Assembly: GCA_025210345.1 (NCBI GenBank)
Contig: JAOARX010000034.1
Location: 1 to 64,000, forward strand
Reading direction: 5' to 3'
DNA length: 64,000 bases
DNA from: Pelagimonas sp.
GTDB lineage: Bacteria; Pseudomonadota; Alphaproteobacteria; Rhodobacterales; Rhodobacteraceae
The translations under genes were made by a program, and so were the position numbers. The notes beneath the pieces were generated by a model. It ran no database searches. It was given only the letters and a program-made list of their open reading frames with translations, and had not been told where the DNA came from. Below are positions 45,122 through 54,053 of this stretch, piece by piece (position 1 is the stretch's first letter; each line of letters begins with the position of its first letter).

Positions 45122-45640
45122 ATGAAACACCCGATCCTGATCCATCCCGATCCCCGTCTGAAAAAGGTCTGCGCCGACGTTCCGGACCTGAGCGACGACC
45201 TGCGCAAGCTGGCCGATGATATGCTTGAGACCATGTATGACGCTCCGGGCATTGGCTTGGCCGCGCCGCAGATTGGGGTGTTGGATCGTTTGATCGTGCT
45301 GGATTGTGTCAAGGAAGAGGGCGAAGCCCCGCGCCCGCTGGTGATGTTCAATCCCCGTATCATTGCCGCGTCGGACGAACAGAATGTCTATGAAGAGGGC
45401 TGTCTGTCGATCCCCGATCAATACGCCGAGGTGACCCGCCCCAAGATCGTTCAGGTCGAATGGATGGATCAGAACGGCAACGCCCAGTCCGAAGAGTTCG
45501 ACGGGCTTTGGGCGACCTGCGTACAGCACGAAATCGACCATCTCGATGGCAAGCTGTTCATCGACTATCTCAAACCGCTCAAGCGCCAGATGATCACGCG
45601 CAAGATGCAAAAGCTCAAGCGCGAGCGGGCGCGCGCGTGA
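45122..45640 (+). CDS. def: Def, peptide deformylase (first of three)
   Basis: A 172-residue metalloprotease removing the N-formyl group from nascent proteins. All motifs are complete: APGIGLAAPQIGV, EEGCLSIPD (metal-ligand Cys) and QHEIDHLDG (HEXXH). This is the normal housekeeping enzyme. The start at 45122 (MKHPILIHPDPRLKKV) is preferred to ATG 45113. The def-def-def-fmt order links deformylation with Met-tRNA formylation. Confidence 0.95.
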   Translation: MKHPILIHPDPRLKKVCADVPDLSDDLRKLADDMLETMYDAPGIGLAAPQIGVLDRLIVLDCVKEEGEAPRPLVMFNPRIIAASDEQNVYEEGCLSIPDQYAEVTRPKIVQVEWMDQNGNAQSEEFDGLWATCVQHEIDHLDGKLFIDYLKPLKRQMITRKMQKLKRERARA

Positions 45641-46131
45641 TCCTGGAGATCGTCCAATACCCGGATGCGCGGCTTGCAACCCCGTGCGAACCGGTGGCGG
45701 ATGTCGCGGCGGTTGTCGGTCTGATTTCAGAGATGTTCGAAACCATGTATGCCGCCCCCGGGCGCGGGCTGGCGGCGCCGCAGGTTGGTGTCTTGGCGCG
45801 CGTGTTCGTGATGGATGCCGGTTGGAAATCCGGCACAAAGACGCCTCGGGTCTGTATCAACCCCGAAATCGTCACCGTGTCCAAAGAGACCGTCACCGGC
45901 CCCGAGGGCTGCCTGTCCGCGCCCGGCATCGAAGTCCAGCTCACACGCCCGGCGCGGATCACGCTGGACTACACCGACCAGATGGGTGTGCGCCAACGCG
46001 AAGACCTGACCGGGTTTGACGCGATCTGCGCCCAGCACGAGCTGGATCACCTTGACGGCACAATGCACTTTGACCGGCTGGATGCGCAGACCCGCGCCGG
46101 TTTGATCCAGGACTATGAGGCCACCCTATGA
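45637..46131 (+). CDS. Second peptide deformylase paralogue
   Basis: A 164-residue deformylase with a GTG start that overlaps the def stop (GTGA). It retains the motifs APGRGLAAPQVGV (Arg for Ile), PEGCLSAPGIEV (metal Cys) and QHELDHLDG (HEXXH). It should therefore bind metal and be active, though sequence around the substrate pocket differs from the first copy. Such second copies are frequent in Rhodobacterales. Confidence 0.92.
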   Translation: MILEIVQYPDARLATPCEPVADVAAVVGLISEMFETMYAAPGRGLAAPQVGVLARVFVMDAGWKSGTKTPRVCINPEIVTVSKETVTGPEGCLSAPGIEVQLTRPARITLDYTDQMGVRQREDLTGFDAICAQHELDHLDGTMHFDRLDAQTRAGLIQDYEATL

Positions 46132-46643
46132 CCGTTCGCAAATGTATCCCCTATCCGGACAAACGTCTGAAGACCGTGACCACCCCGGTGAGCGAGATCA
46201 CCGATGAGATCCGGGCGGCCTGGGATGATATGGTCGACACGATGGAGGCCATGCCAGGTGTCGGCATGGGCGCCCCGCAAATCGGTGTGATGCTGCGCGT
46301 GGCCGTCGTGGATGCGTCCGAGGCACGGGGGCAGGTCGTGCGCATGGCCAACCCCGAGGTGCTGCATGCCTCGATCCAGTTGCGCGAACACGAAGAGGCA
46401 AGCCCGAATTTGCCCGGGGTTTCGGCCAAGATCAAACGCCCCCGCGCGGTGACTGTCCGCTATATGGATGAAAATGGTGAGACCGTGGAAAAGGATTTTG
46501 TCGGGCTTTGGGCCACTTCGGTCCAACACCAGATCGACCACCTGAACGGCAAGCTTTATATTGACCATCTGTCCAAGACAAAACGCGACATGCTGGTGAA
46601 GAAATCCAAAAAGCACCACGGTGCAGGCTGTTCTTGCTGCTAA
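46128..46643 (+). CDS. Third deformylase-like protein lacking the Cys ligand and catalytic Glu
   Basis: A 171-residue PDF-fold protein overlapping the second copy by 4 bases. MPGVGMGAPQIGVMLR matches motif 1. Motif 2 (EGCLS) is replaced by EEASPNLPGVSAK, so the metal-ligand Cys is gone. Motif 3 is VQHQIDHLNG instead of HEXXH, so the catalytic Glu is Gln. The two His remain. The C-terminus ends KKSKKHHGAGCSCC, a Cys/His-rich tail absent from ordinary deformylases. It is probably not a standard deformylase. A different role (for example binding of formyl-Met chains or metal) is inference. Confidence 0.88.
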   Translation: MTVRKCIPYPDKRLKTVTTPVSEITDEIRAAWDDMVDTMEAMPGVGMGAPQIGVMLRVAVVDASEARGQVVRMANPEVLHASIQLREHEEASPNLPGVSAKIKRPRAVTVRYMDENGETVEKDFVGLWATSVQHQIDHLNGKLYIDHLSKTKRDMLVKKSKKHHGAGCSCC

Positions 46644-46704
46644 GCGCCCCTTGTTTCCTGTGGTCACATGGGCCATCTCGTTCATAATGAGTTAGGAGAT
46701 GGTG

Positions 46705-47616
46705 ATGCGGCTGATTTTCATGGGATCCCCGGATTTTTCGGTTCCGGTGCTGGATGCGCTGGTGGATGCGGGGCATGAGATTGCCGCCGTCTATTGTCAG
46801 CCCCCCCGCCCGGCAGGCCGCGGGAAAAAGGATCGCCCGACACCGGTGCAGGCGCGGGCCGAGGCGCTGGGCCTTGAGGTGCGCCATCCGGTGTCGCTGA
46901 AAGGCGCAGAGGCGCAAGCTGATTTCGCGGCACTGAACGCTGAGGCGGCGGTGGTGGTGGCCTATGGGTTGATCTTGCCGCAGGCCATTCTGGATGCGCC
47001 GAAATTCGGCTGTCTGAACATCCACGCGTCGCTTTTGCCGCGTTGGCGCGGGGCCGCACCGATCCACCGCGTGATTATGTCCGGGGATGCGGAAACCGGG
47101 ATTTGCATCATGCAGATGGAGGCCGGTTTGGACACCGGTCCGGTGCTGCTGCGCGAAGCCACTGGGATCGACGCGGTCGAGACCACCGGCGCGTTGCATG
47201 ACCGGCTCAGTGCGATGGGGGCGCGCATGATCGTCGATGCGCTGGCGCAATTGCCCGATCTGACGCCCCAGGTTCAGCCCGAAGAAGGCGTGACTTATGC
47301 GGCCAAGATCGACAAAGCCGAGGCCGCCATAGACTGGTCCCAGCCCGCGCCGCAGGTGTCTGCGCAGATCCGCGGGCTGTCGCCCTTTCCCGGTGCGTGG
47401 ACGCTGATGGGCGATCAGCGGATCAAGATGCTGGGGTGCGAAACCACCACGGGGCAGGGTGCGCCAGGCACCGCACTGGATGATCTGTTCACCCTTGCCT
47501 GTGGCCAGGGGGCCGTGCGGATCACACGCGCGCAGCGCGCGGGCAAAGGCGCGCAGGAAAGTGACGTATTCCTGCGGGGCTGCCCCATCCCCAAGGGCAC
47601 GATTCTAGGAGGTTAA
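46705..47616 (+). CDS. fmt: Fmt, methionyl-tRNA formyltransferase
   Basis: A 303-residue enzyme formylating initiator Met-tRNA with 10-formyl-THF. The formyltransferase core includes [39 protein letters not shown] and the catalytic Asn-His-Asp region [20 protein letters not shown]. The C-terminal OB domain has [20 protein letters not shown]. The start at 46705 is chosen because TAGGAG lies 6 bases upstream. ATG 46699 overlaps that site. Confidence 0.95.
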   Translation: MRLIFMGSPDFSVPVLDALVDAGHEIAAVYCQPPRPAGRGKKDRPTPVQARAEALGLEVRHPVSLKGAEAQADFAALNAEAAVVVAYGLILPQAILDAPKFGCLNIHASLLPRWRGAAPIHRVIMSGDAETGICIMQMEAGLDTGPVLLREATGIDAVETTGALHDRLSAMGARMIVDALAQLPDLTPQVQPEEGVTYAAKIDKAEAAIDWSQPAPQVSAQIRGLSPFPGAWTLMGDQRIKMLGCETTTGQGAPGTALDDLFTLACGQGAVRITRAQRAGKGAQESDVFLRGCPIPKGTILGG

Positions 47617-47619
47617 CCC

Positions 47620-47862
47620 ATGTTCCCAACCCTGATGGGCACAGTCGTCATCGCGGGCATCGTTGGGTATGCCGCTGAAAAGTCGGGATTTACCCACAAC
47701 GGCTACCTGCAAAGCATCATCATCTGCGTGGGTGGGGCGTTTTTGGCCTATTTTGTGCAGATCATGTTTGGCATCGGTTTCGCGAGGCCGGGCATCAACG
47801 CCATCGCGGCCTCGGTCGGGGCGCTTGTCATTGTTCCAACCCATTGGCGCGGGAGGCGCTGA
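47620..47862 (+). CDS. GlsB/YeaQ/YmgE-like small membrane protein
   Basis: An 80-residue membrane protein of two to three spans (MFPTLMGTVVIAGIVGYAAE, LQSIIICVGGAFLAYFVQIM, FGIGFARPGINAIAASVGAL). Transglycosylase-associated GlsB/YeaQ proteins have this size and repeated Gly-rich spans. The role is unknown. It starts 3 bases after fmt and is followed 3 bases later by a related gene. Confidence 0.75.
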   Translation: MFPTLMGTVVIAGIVGYAAEKSGFTHNGYLQSIIICVGGAFLAYFVQIMFGIGFARPGINAIAASVGALVIVPTHWRGRR

Positions 47863-47865
47863 GCC

Positions 47866-48102
47866 ATGTCTGTTATCTTTTTGATCATCGTCGGCGCCGC
47901 GGCGGGGTTTCTGGCGACACGCTTTATGAACCTGAACCTTGGCGTGGTTGAAACGGTCGCAATCGGGATCGCCGGGGCACTGGTGGGCGGATTTGCGCTG
48001 CGGTTTCTCATCGTGATCGGTGGGTTGCTGGCAGGGCTTGTCGGGGCGGTATTGGGGGCGATGGCGCTGATCTGGCTTTGGCAGACCTATATCAAGCGCT
48101 GA
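47866..48102 (+). CDS. Second small Gly-rich membrane protein of the same type
   Basis: A 78-residue protein with three hydrophobic spans (MSVIFLIIVGAAAGFLATRF, VVETVAIGIAGALVGGFALR, LIVIGGLLAGLVGAVLGAMA). The spans share the Gly-rich repeats of the GlsB/YeaQ family and of the preceding gene, so a tandem duplication is likely, though divergence is high. Function is unknown. Confidence 0.72.
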   Translation: MSVIFLIIVGAAAGFLATRFMNLNLGVVETVAIGIAGALVGGFALRFLIVIGGLLAGLVGAVLGAMALIWLWQTYIKR

Positions 48103-48193
48103 TTGTGCATTTGCGCACCTATGCCGTTTGCCTATGCCACTAGGCTTGTGAACCGGCTGCACTATGCTGGGCGCAACAGCATAGGAGCAAGAC

Positions 48194-49165
48194 ATGGGCC
48201 TTTTGGTAGACGGCGCTTGGCGCACGGATTGGTACGACACCAAGGGAAACGGCGGGGCCTTTGTGCGTTCAACCGCCGGTTTTCGAAATTGGATCACCCA
48301 TGACGGGACGCCGGGGCCAAGTGGCCAGGGCGGGTTCAAGGCCGAAGCAGGGCGCTATCACCTCTATGTCAGCATGGCCTGCCCGTGGGCGCATCGAACG
48401 TTGATTTTCCGCCAACTCAAAGAGTTGGACGATCTGATCGACATATCCGTTGTTTCCCCAGATATGCTGGATGAGGGCTGGAGCTTTGCCACGGATTTCC
48501 CCGGCTCAACCGGGGACCGCCTGTTTGGACTGCCCTATCTGCGCGACATTTATACCCGCGCTGTTCCCGATGTCTCGGGGCGCGTGAGCGTGCCCGTGCT
48601 TTGGGACAAGCAGCAAAACACCATTGTGTCCAACGAAAGCGCTGAAATTATTCGTATGTTCAATTCGGCCTTTGACGCGCTGACGGGGAATGAGCTGGAC
48701 TTTTGGCCAGTCATGATGCGTGAGGAGATCGAGCAGATGAACACGCGAATCTATGACACCGTGAACAACGGCGTCTATCGCGCAGGCTTTGCCACAAGCC
48801 AATCGGCCTATGATGCTGCAATCGGTCCTTTGTTCGAAACGCTGGATTGGCTTGAACAGCACCTGTCCGACAACCGGTATCTTCTGGGCGAGCGTCAGAC
48901 AGAAGCGGACTGGCGATTGTTTCCGACGCTGATCCGGTTTGATACGGTGTATCACGGTCACTTTAAGTGCAATATCAAAAGGTTGTCTGATTATCCGAAC
49001 CTGTGGGCCTATACCCGGGCCCTGTATCAACAGCCCTGTATTTCCAGGACTGTGGACCTTAAACAGGCCAAGCGGCACTATTATTTCAGCCACGACCGGA
49101 TCAACCCTACTCGGGTTGTTCCCGCAGGCCCGGATCTGGATCTGTGGGCCCCCCACGGGCGCTAG
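48194..49165 (+). CDS. Glutathionyl-hydroquinone reductase (YqjG/EcfA-type GST)
   Basis: A 323-residue xi-class glutathione transferase. The catalytic Cys is in VSMACPWAHRTLIFRQLKE, and WDKQQNTIVSNESAEIIRMF is the G-site strand. The C-terminal all-helical part contains the family-typical GERQTEADWRLFPTLIRFDT and YPNLWAYTRALYQQP. These enzymes reduce glutathionyl-hydroquinones back to hydroquinones. It starts with AGGAGCAAGAC before the ATG, and its stop is 1-2 codons into the convergent receiver gene. Confidence 0.93.
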   Translation: MGLLVDGAWRTDWYDTKGNGGAFVRSTAGFRNWITHDGTPGPSGQGGFKAEAGRYHLYVSMACPWAHRTLIFRQLKELDDLIDISVVSPDMLDEGWSFATDFPGSTGDRLFGLPYLRDIYTRAVPDVSGRVSVPVLWDKQQNTIVSNESAEIIRMFNSAFDALTGNELDFWPVMMREEIEQMNTRIYDTVNNGVYRAGFATSQSAYDAAIGPLFETLDWLEQHLSDNRYLLGERQTEADWRLFPTLIRFDTVYHGHFKCNIKRLSDYPNLWAYTRALYQQPCISRTVDLKQAKRHYYFSHDRINPTRVVPAGPDLDLWAPHGR

Positions 49166-49524
49166 TGCGGGCGGCCGTAGTGGTCCACAAGCACCGCCAA
49201 GTCTGAAGGTTCGGTCGAACTGGGCAGAAAAGCACAGGCGTTTGGGCAGTGGCGAAATATGGAACCGTCGGAAAAGAAATTCGCACTGGTCACAAACACG
49301 ACGCGGGCGGCGGGCTGGCGATATCGCGCCATGTCCGACACGGTCAGCGCACCGCCGTTTTCCAGCACCAGATCCAGCACGATCACGTCAAAGGCATGGG
49401 ATTCTATCAACTCTATCGCAGTGGTTTGATCTATTGCGACCATGACCTCAGCACCCATACGGGTGAGGTGGCTTTTCCACAAATTGGCAAGCGACGCTTG
49501 GCTTTCGACGATGAGGACGTTCAA
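49162..49524 (-). CDS. Stand-alone response-regulator receiver domain, partly degenerate
   Basis: A 120-residue protein consisting only of a receiver domain. Phosphorylation site Asp is in DVIVLDLVLENGG. The first acidic pair is reduced to a single Glu (LIVESQ instead of VDDE). The conserved Thr/Ser is FVTSANF, and the usual Lys-Pro (KP) near the last strand is replaced by LPSS (CAFLPSSTEP). It may be an atypical receiver that does not phosphorylate normally. No histidine kinase is adjacent. It converges with, and overlaps by 4 bases, the hydroquinone reductase gene. Confidence 0.85.
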   Translation of the reverse strand: MNVLIVESQASLANLWKSHLTRMGAEVMVAIDQTTAIELIESHAFDVIVLDLVLENGGALTVSDMARYRQPAARVVFVTSANFFSDGSIFRHCPNACAFLPSSTEPSDLAVLVDHYGRPH

Positions 49525-49730
49525 GAGAGTCTCCGACTCGGATCGAGGTTCTGATAGACAACTGGAAACTCGTTCACATTCCTAAACAAAAAGTTAATCG
49601 AGCAGTTCGGATTCACGGGGAATTTGCGGATAACCGCCGCAATTCGACGGGATGGGATCGCGCGAAATGGTTGGAATCTTGTTGCGGGAAACCTAGGGTG
49701 ACACGCAGAGCAGAACTGGGGGGTAAAACC

Positions 49731-50924
49731 ATGGGAAAGAAATGGGGTGCGCTGGGATTGGCAGCGTGGATCGGGGGCATGGCGGCGACGGCCGTTTCAG
49801 CGCAGGACGTGCCCTGCGGAGGCGATTTTCGGGCCTTTCTGAACGATATGGCCCAAGAAGCCGTTGCAGCCGGGCATGATGCCAATGCGACCCAGCGGTT
49901 TTTTGGCCAACTGCGTCCGAGCGAAAGCGTTCTCAAGGCGGACCGCAGACAAGGAATTTTCCAGGATCCGTTCATCACCTTTTCACGCAAGCTGATCAGC
50001 CAGAACCGTCTGGATCGCGGGCGACAGCTAATGCGGGAATACGATGCGGTGTTTGATCAGATCGAACACGATTACGGGGTGTCGCGCGGGGTCCTGGTGG
50101 CGTTTTGGGCCTTTGAGACCGACTATGGATCGTATCAGGGCGATTTCAACACCGCCAACGCACTGGCGACGCTGGCCCATGATTGCCGCCGCCCCGAGAT
50201 TTTCCGGCCTCAGGTGTTTTCCGCGCTAACCCTTTATGAGCGTGGAGAGTTTGATCCCGCGACCACCACGGGCGCATGGGCGGGTGAGATTGGCATGGTG
50301 CAGATGCTGCCCAAGGATATCCTGGAAAACGGGGTGGATGCCGACGGCGATGGCAAGGTGTCTTTGAAAACCTCTGCGGCGGATGCGCTGACCTCTGGGG
50401 CCAAGATGTTGTCGCATCTGGGATGGCGTCCGAATGAACCGTGGTTGCAGGAAATCACTCTGCCCGAAGATTTTGACTGGTCGAAATCGGGCCTGAACAC
50501 CAGCCATTCCGTCGCCGAGTGGGAGCAAATGGGGGTGCGCGCCAGAACCGGTCAGTTGGACGACGGGCGCTTGGCGGCCTCCATCATTTTGCCGCAGGGT
50601 AAGACGGGGCCCAAGTTCCTCGCCTATCCCAACTTTCGGGTATATTTTGAGTGGAATCAAAGCTTTACCTATGTGTTGACCGCAGCATATTTCGGCACGC
50701 GGCTCACGGGGGCGCCGGTCTATGATCCAGGCAATCCGGAACAGGGCCTGGCTGGGCAAGAGATGAAGACCCTGCAAAGCAAACTTCAGGCGCTGGGCTA
50801 TGATGTGGGCAAGATCGATGGGATCTTGGGCGCGGGGACGCGGGCGGCCGTGCAGGACATGCAAAAGAAACTGGGCTTGGCGGCTGACGCCTGGCCGACG
50901 CGGGCGCTTTTGGATCGGCTCTGA
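49731..50924 (+). CDS. Lytic murein transglycosylase (MltB-like) with C-terminal peptidoglycan-binding domain
   Basis: A 397-residue periplasmic enzyme. A signal peptide ends near residue 24 (TAVSA-Q). The catalytic Glu is in VAFWAFETDYGSYQGDFN, with further SLT_2 motifs (GEIGMVQMLPKDILENGVD, DALTSGAKMLSHLGW). The C-terminal domain is a peptidoglycan-binding PG_binding_1 fold (LQSKLQALGYDVGKIDGILG, GTRAAVQDMQKKLGL). ATG 49731 (MGKKWGALGL) is chosen because the signal peptide begins there. A longer frame from 49671 adds non-coding sequence. Confidence 0.9.
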   Translation: MGKKWGALGLAAWIGGMAATAVSAQDVPCGGDFRAFLNDMAQEAVAAGHDANATQRFFGQLRPSESVLKADRRQGIFQDPFITFSRKLISQNRLDRGRQLMREYDAVFDQIEHDYGVSRGVLVAFWAFETDYGSYQGDFNTANALATLAHDCRRPEIFRPQVFSALTLYERGEFDPATTTGAWAGEIGMVQMLPKDILENGVDADGDGKVSLKTSAADALTSGAKMLSHLGWRPNEPWLQEITLPEDFDWSKSGLNTSHSVAEWEQMGVRARTGQLDDGRLAASIILPQGKTGPKFLAYPNFRVYFEWNQSFTYVLTAAYFGTRLTGAPVYDPGNPEQGLAGQEMKTLQSKLQALGYDVGKIDGILGAGTRAAVQDMQKKLGLAADAWPTRALLDRL

Positions 50925-50955
50925 GCCCGCTGCGCACGGGTTCGGCGTCATCCCA

Positions 50956-50983
50956 TGTGCCCCCGGATGGGGGCGCATCTTTT
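50956..50983 (+). terminator. Rho-independent terminator after the lytic transglycosylase
   Basis: A 9-bp stem TGTGCCCCC/GGGGGCGCA (one T-G wobble) closes the tetraloop GGAT and is followed by TCTTTT. It begins 31 bases after the stop codon. Confidence 0.8.
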
Positions 50984-51102
50984 GTACAGAGCATGTAAAT
51001 GGGATGCGCAAACTCTGCCCTATGCAAGGGGGCATGCGGTTAAATTGGGTTAAGATCGGATGAGGGAAATCAGGATTGCATGCCATCCTGGTCGCATCCG
51101 AA

Positions 51103-51400
51103 CCGCATCTTGCTGGAGAACCACTACCTGCCCGGCGATCTCCGACGGCAGATCGACACCTTTGTCGATCACTACAATCACCGGCGTTACCACGAGAGCC
51201 TGCAGAATCTTACCCCGGCCGATGTCTACTTCGGGCGCGGCCAGACAATTCTGAAACAACGAGAAAGGATCAAACGGAAGACCATCGAAACGCGATGCTT
51301 GCTTCACAGCAAATCCGCCGCATAATCAAACCAGCCAGATGAGCCAGATCCTCTCTTAACTCAGGCCGCCATCTGTCCCAAAATCCCTGACGACGGACAA
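51103..51400 (+). pseudogene. IS3-family transposase C-terminal remnant
   Basis: A frame ending at 51325 reads NRILLENHYLPGDLRRQIDT, FVDHYNHRRYHESLQNLTPA and DVYFGRGQTILKQRERIKRK, the end of the OrfB/DDE domain including the Arg-His-Tyr-His-Glu-Ser conserved block. The rest of the transposase is missing on the left. After the stop come about 75 bases up to TGTCCCAAAATCCCTGACGA, possibly the old IS end. It is a dead fragment of a different IS3 subgroup from the one at the window start (EAVRVALT type). Confidence 0.8.
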
Positions 51401-51433
51401 AATGGGTAACAGACACGTTAGGGTTGGCAGCCT

Positions 51434-51957
51434 TCACGCCTCAGGCGCGGCCTTGCCGGTCATCTTTGCCAATGTGTCCCGATCCACCAAGCGCGCGATA
51501 AGCGGATGCGGCCGCAAGTCGCCCTCATTTACGACCAGCCGGAAATTGGCCAGAACACGGGTTGTGGTCGCCTGACCCGGCGCCACCACGTCAAACAGCC
51601 AATTGATGTCGCCGCTGTTCCACTCATCGGCCTTCAAGCGGATCGGAAAAACCCTGACTTGATCTGCTCGCATATCTTGGCGTCGACCTCTTCCGAAACG
51701 CTTGCCCAGATGGCGAGGGCGGTGATGTCAGCGTTTGGCCCAGCGGATTCGGTGGGATAGGCCATCGCAATCCGGTTACGCAGCAGCGGATCAAGCACCA
51801 GATGCTGAAGGTCGACACTGGACTGATGCCGATAGCGCGGCAACGCCATCATCGTCATTGCAATCTTCCCGAACCCCTCGCGCACATGGGTTCGGATCCC
51901 CGCCAGTCGTTCGAGCATTTCCGCATCGTAAGACGTCACTTTATCGTCGGTGCTCAC
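51434..51957 (-). pseudogene. HlyC/RtxC-type toxin-activating lysine acyltransferase, frameshifted
   Basis: Two minus-strand frames join into one HlyC-family protein. The first reads AMTMMALPRYRHQSSVDLQH, LVLDPLLRNRIAMAYPTESA and TALAIWASVSEEVDAKICEQ. The second continues RVFPIRLKADEWNSGDINWL, NFRLVVNEGDLRPHPLIARL and VDRDTLAKM. They meet near 51660, where GGG before TTTTT lacks one base relative to the expected SGVFP. HlyC enzymes acylate RTX toxins. No RTX toxin gene is in the window. A GTG near 51957 is the likely start. A sequencing error is possible. Confidence 0.82.
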
Positions 51958-52156
51958 GCCGCTGCCGTTTCCCTTCCCGGACACAGCTTCCACCAGAAAC
52001 AAAACCCCTCGCCCGCCCAAGTAATATTACAGGTTTGTGAGTCTGCAGCCCCCAGTTGCACCGAAAAGTCTGCCACTTGGTGCTGCGCCTTGGAGCGTGA
52101 TGCCATCATATAGCAAGCACGTTCCAAGGCGCATTGGCCGTCAGGCCAACATGCTG

Positions 52157-52226
52157 TTAGGTTTTGATGATCCGGGATTTGCTCTGATTGAGCCGGTAGC
52201 TATCGCCGTTCATTTCCAAGATGTTA
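52157..52226 (-). pseudogene. Possible IstB (IS21-family helper ATPase) C-terminal remnant
   Basis: A minus-strand frame reads NILEMNGDSYRLNQSKSRII and ends at a stop. The block resembles the C-terminus of IS21-family IstB ATPases, where a similar strand and DSYRLR-like end precede the stop. Only about 22 codons remain and nothing else of an IS21 element is visible. It lies in the same scar region as the IS3 and HlyC remnants. Assignment is tentative. Confidence 0.4.
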
Positions 52227-52246
52227 ACCCGCCCCTCAGGGCGGGT
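52227..52246 (-). terminator. Hairpin after the adenine deaminase gene
   Basis: A perfect 8-bp stem ACCCGCCC/GGGCGGGT with loop CTCA follows the ade stop by 6 bases. No T run follows on the minus strand, so termination would need help. It overlaps the edge of the possible IstB remnant. Confidence 0.6.
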
Positions 52247-52251
52247 GCGAA

Positions 52252-53946
52252 CTAGCCTATGATCTCGAACCTGTTCACATCCACCATGCCGCGATCCGTG
52301 ATCTTGAGTGCCGGGATCACCGGCAGCGCCAAAAACGCCAGTTGCAAAAAGGGCTCTTGCAGCGTGACACCCAGTGACGCGGCGGCCGCGCGCAGGGGGA
52401 TCAGCTGGTCATGCACGGTCTCAAAGCGATCAAGGCTCATGAGGCCGGCGACGGGCAGGGGCAGTTCGGCCAAAACCTTGCCATCGCGGGTCACGACAAA
52501 GCCTCCTTCGATCTCACCCAGGCGATTGGCGGCCAGCGCCATGTCATCATAATCGACCCCGACACAGGCGATGTTGTGGTGGTCATGACAAACGGTTGAC
52601 GCAATCGCCCCGGCCTTAAGATTGAAACCACGCACAAAGCCGCTGGCGATGTTGCCGTTCTTCCCATGCCGTTCAATCACCGTGATGCGGATCAGGTCGC
52701 GGGTCAGATCCGGCTGTTTGTCCCCATTCAGCGGCGCGATGTCATAGGTCAGGTGATCGGTCAGGATCTGGCCTTCGCGGATGCCAATCACCGGCGTGTC
52801 GGTGCGGTTCCCGCCATAGCGGAAATCCTGGGCGCAAACGCGGGGCGCCTTGACCGAGGCCCGCCCAACCGGCGCCACATGGCCCCGTGCCGCAAAGTTT
52901 TCCGCACTGGCCAGCACCCCACCGGCAAAAACCATCTGCACATCGCAGGCCTCAAGACTGCCGATGGCCACGATGTCGGCGCGCTTGCCCGGCGCGATTT
53001 GCCCGCGATCTTTCAGGCCAAAGGCCTCGGCGGCTGAAAGCGACGCTGCGCGATAGGCGGCCAGCGGCGGGGTGCCCAGCGAAATCAGGGTGCGGATCAT
53101 GAAATCCAGATGCCCCTCTTCGGCGATGTCCAGCGGATTACGGTCATCGGTGCACAGGCACATATAGGGTGCGGTGCGTTCCGTCAGCAGCGGTTGCAGC
53201 GCGTGCAGATCCTTTGAGACCGAACCCTCGCGGATCAGGATCCGCATCCCCTTGCGCAGTTTCTCCAGCGCCTCGTCGGGATTGGTGGCTTCGTGTTCGG
53301 TGCGAATGCCCGCGGCGATATAGGCGTTCAGATCCTTGCCCGACAGCAGTGGCGCGTGGCCGTCGATGTGCCCGCCATCAAACAGCGCAAGTTTGTCCAT
53401 GCAATCGGGATCGCGATGGATCACCCCGGGAAAGTTCATGAACTCGGCCAACCCAAGGCCCGAAGCATGCCCGCGCAACGGGGCAAGGTCGTCGGCGCTC
53501 AGGCTGGCACCAGCGGTTTCCATATGGGTTGACGGCACACAAGACGACAGTTGCACCCGCAGATCCATCAAGAGGTGTTCAGAGGCCTGTTGGAAATAAC
53601 GGATACCCGCAGCCCCGATCACATTGGCGATTTCATGCGGGTCACAAATGGCCGTGGTGATTCCATGCGGGGTGACACATCGGTCAAATTCAAACGGGGT
53701 AATCAGAGAGCTTTCAACGTGAAGATGTGTGTCGATAAAGCCTGGCACCAAAATCAGGCCGGAAACATCAATTTCTTCGTGCCCTTCATAGCGCTCCATG
53801 ATCCCCACGATTTGATCCCCGCAAATCGCTACGTCGCCGGGCAGAAGCGCGCCGGTCATCAGATCAAAGATTTGCCCGCCTTTCAGCACCTTGTCGGCTT
53901 TTTCATCGCCGCGGCCCTGCGCGATCCTGTTCACCCGTGATGACAT
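52252..53946 (-). CDS. ade: Ade, adenine deaminase
   Basis: A 564-residue amidohydrolase converting adenine to hypoxanthine. Metal-binding HxH is in [20 protein letters not shown], with the expected SSL. Other conserved blocks are [40 protein letters not shown] and [20 protein letters not shown]. The family is large (about 560-590 residues), so it is full length. It lies beside the scar region and divergent from the choline operon, with no shared function obvious. Confidence 0.94.
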   Translation of the reverse strand: MSSRVNRIAQGRGDEKADKVLKGGQIFDLMTGALLPGDVAICGDQIVGIMERYEGHEEIDVSGLILVPGFIDTHLHVESSLITPFEFDRCVTPHGITTAICDPHEIANVIGAAGIRYFQQASEHLLMDLRVQLSSCVPSTHMETAGASLSADDLAPLRGHASGLGLAEFMNFPGVIHRDPDCMDKLALFDGGHIDGHAPLLSGKDLNAYIAAGIRTEHEATNPDEALEKLRKGMRILIREGSVSKDLHALQPLLTERTAPYMCLCTDDRNPLDIAEEGHLDFMIRTLISLGTPPLAAYRAASLSAAEAFGLKDRGQIAPGKRADIVAIGSLEACDVQMVFAGGVLASAENFAARGHVAPVGRASVKAPRVCAQDFRYGGNRTDTPVIGIREGQILTDHLTYDIAPLNGDKQPDLTRDLIRITVIERHGKNGNIASGFVRGFNLKAGAIASTVCHDHHNIACVGVDYDDMALAANRLGEIEGGFVVTRDGKVLAELPLPVAGLMSLDRFETVHDQLIPLRAAAASLGVTLQEPFLQLAFLALPVIPALKITDRGMVDVNRFEIIG

Positions 53947-54053
53947 GCTTTATGCTCCGTCTTGCTGTTCCGACACTCTAGCCCGAAGGGGCGCAGGCTG
54001 TCAGTTGCTAGAAAAGAAACACGTTGGGTGTTGCTTTTTGAAGGAAATTTGCG

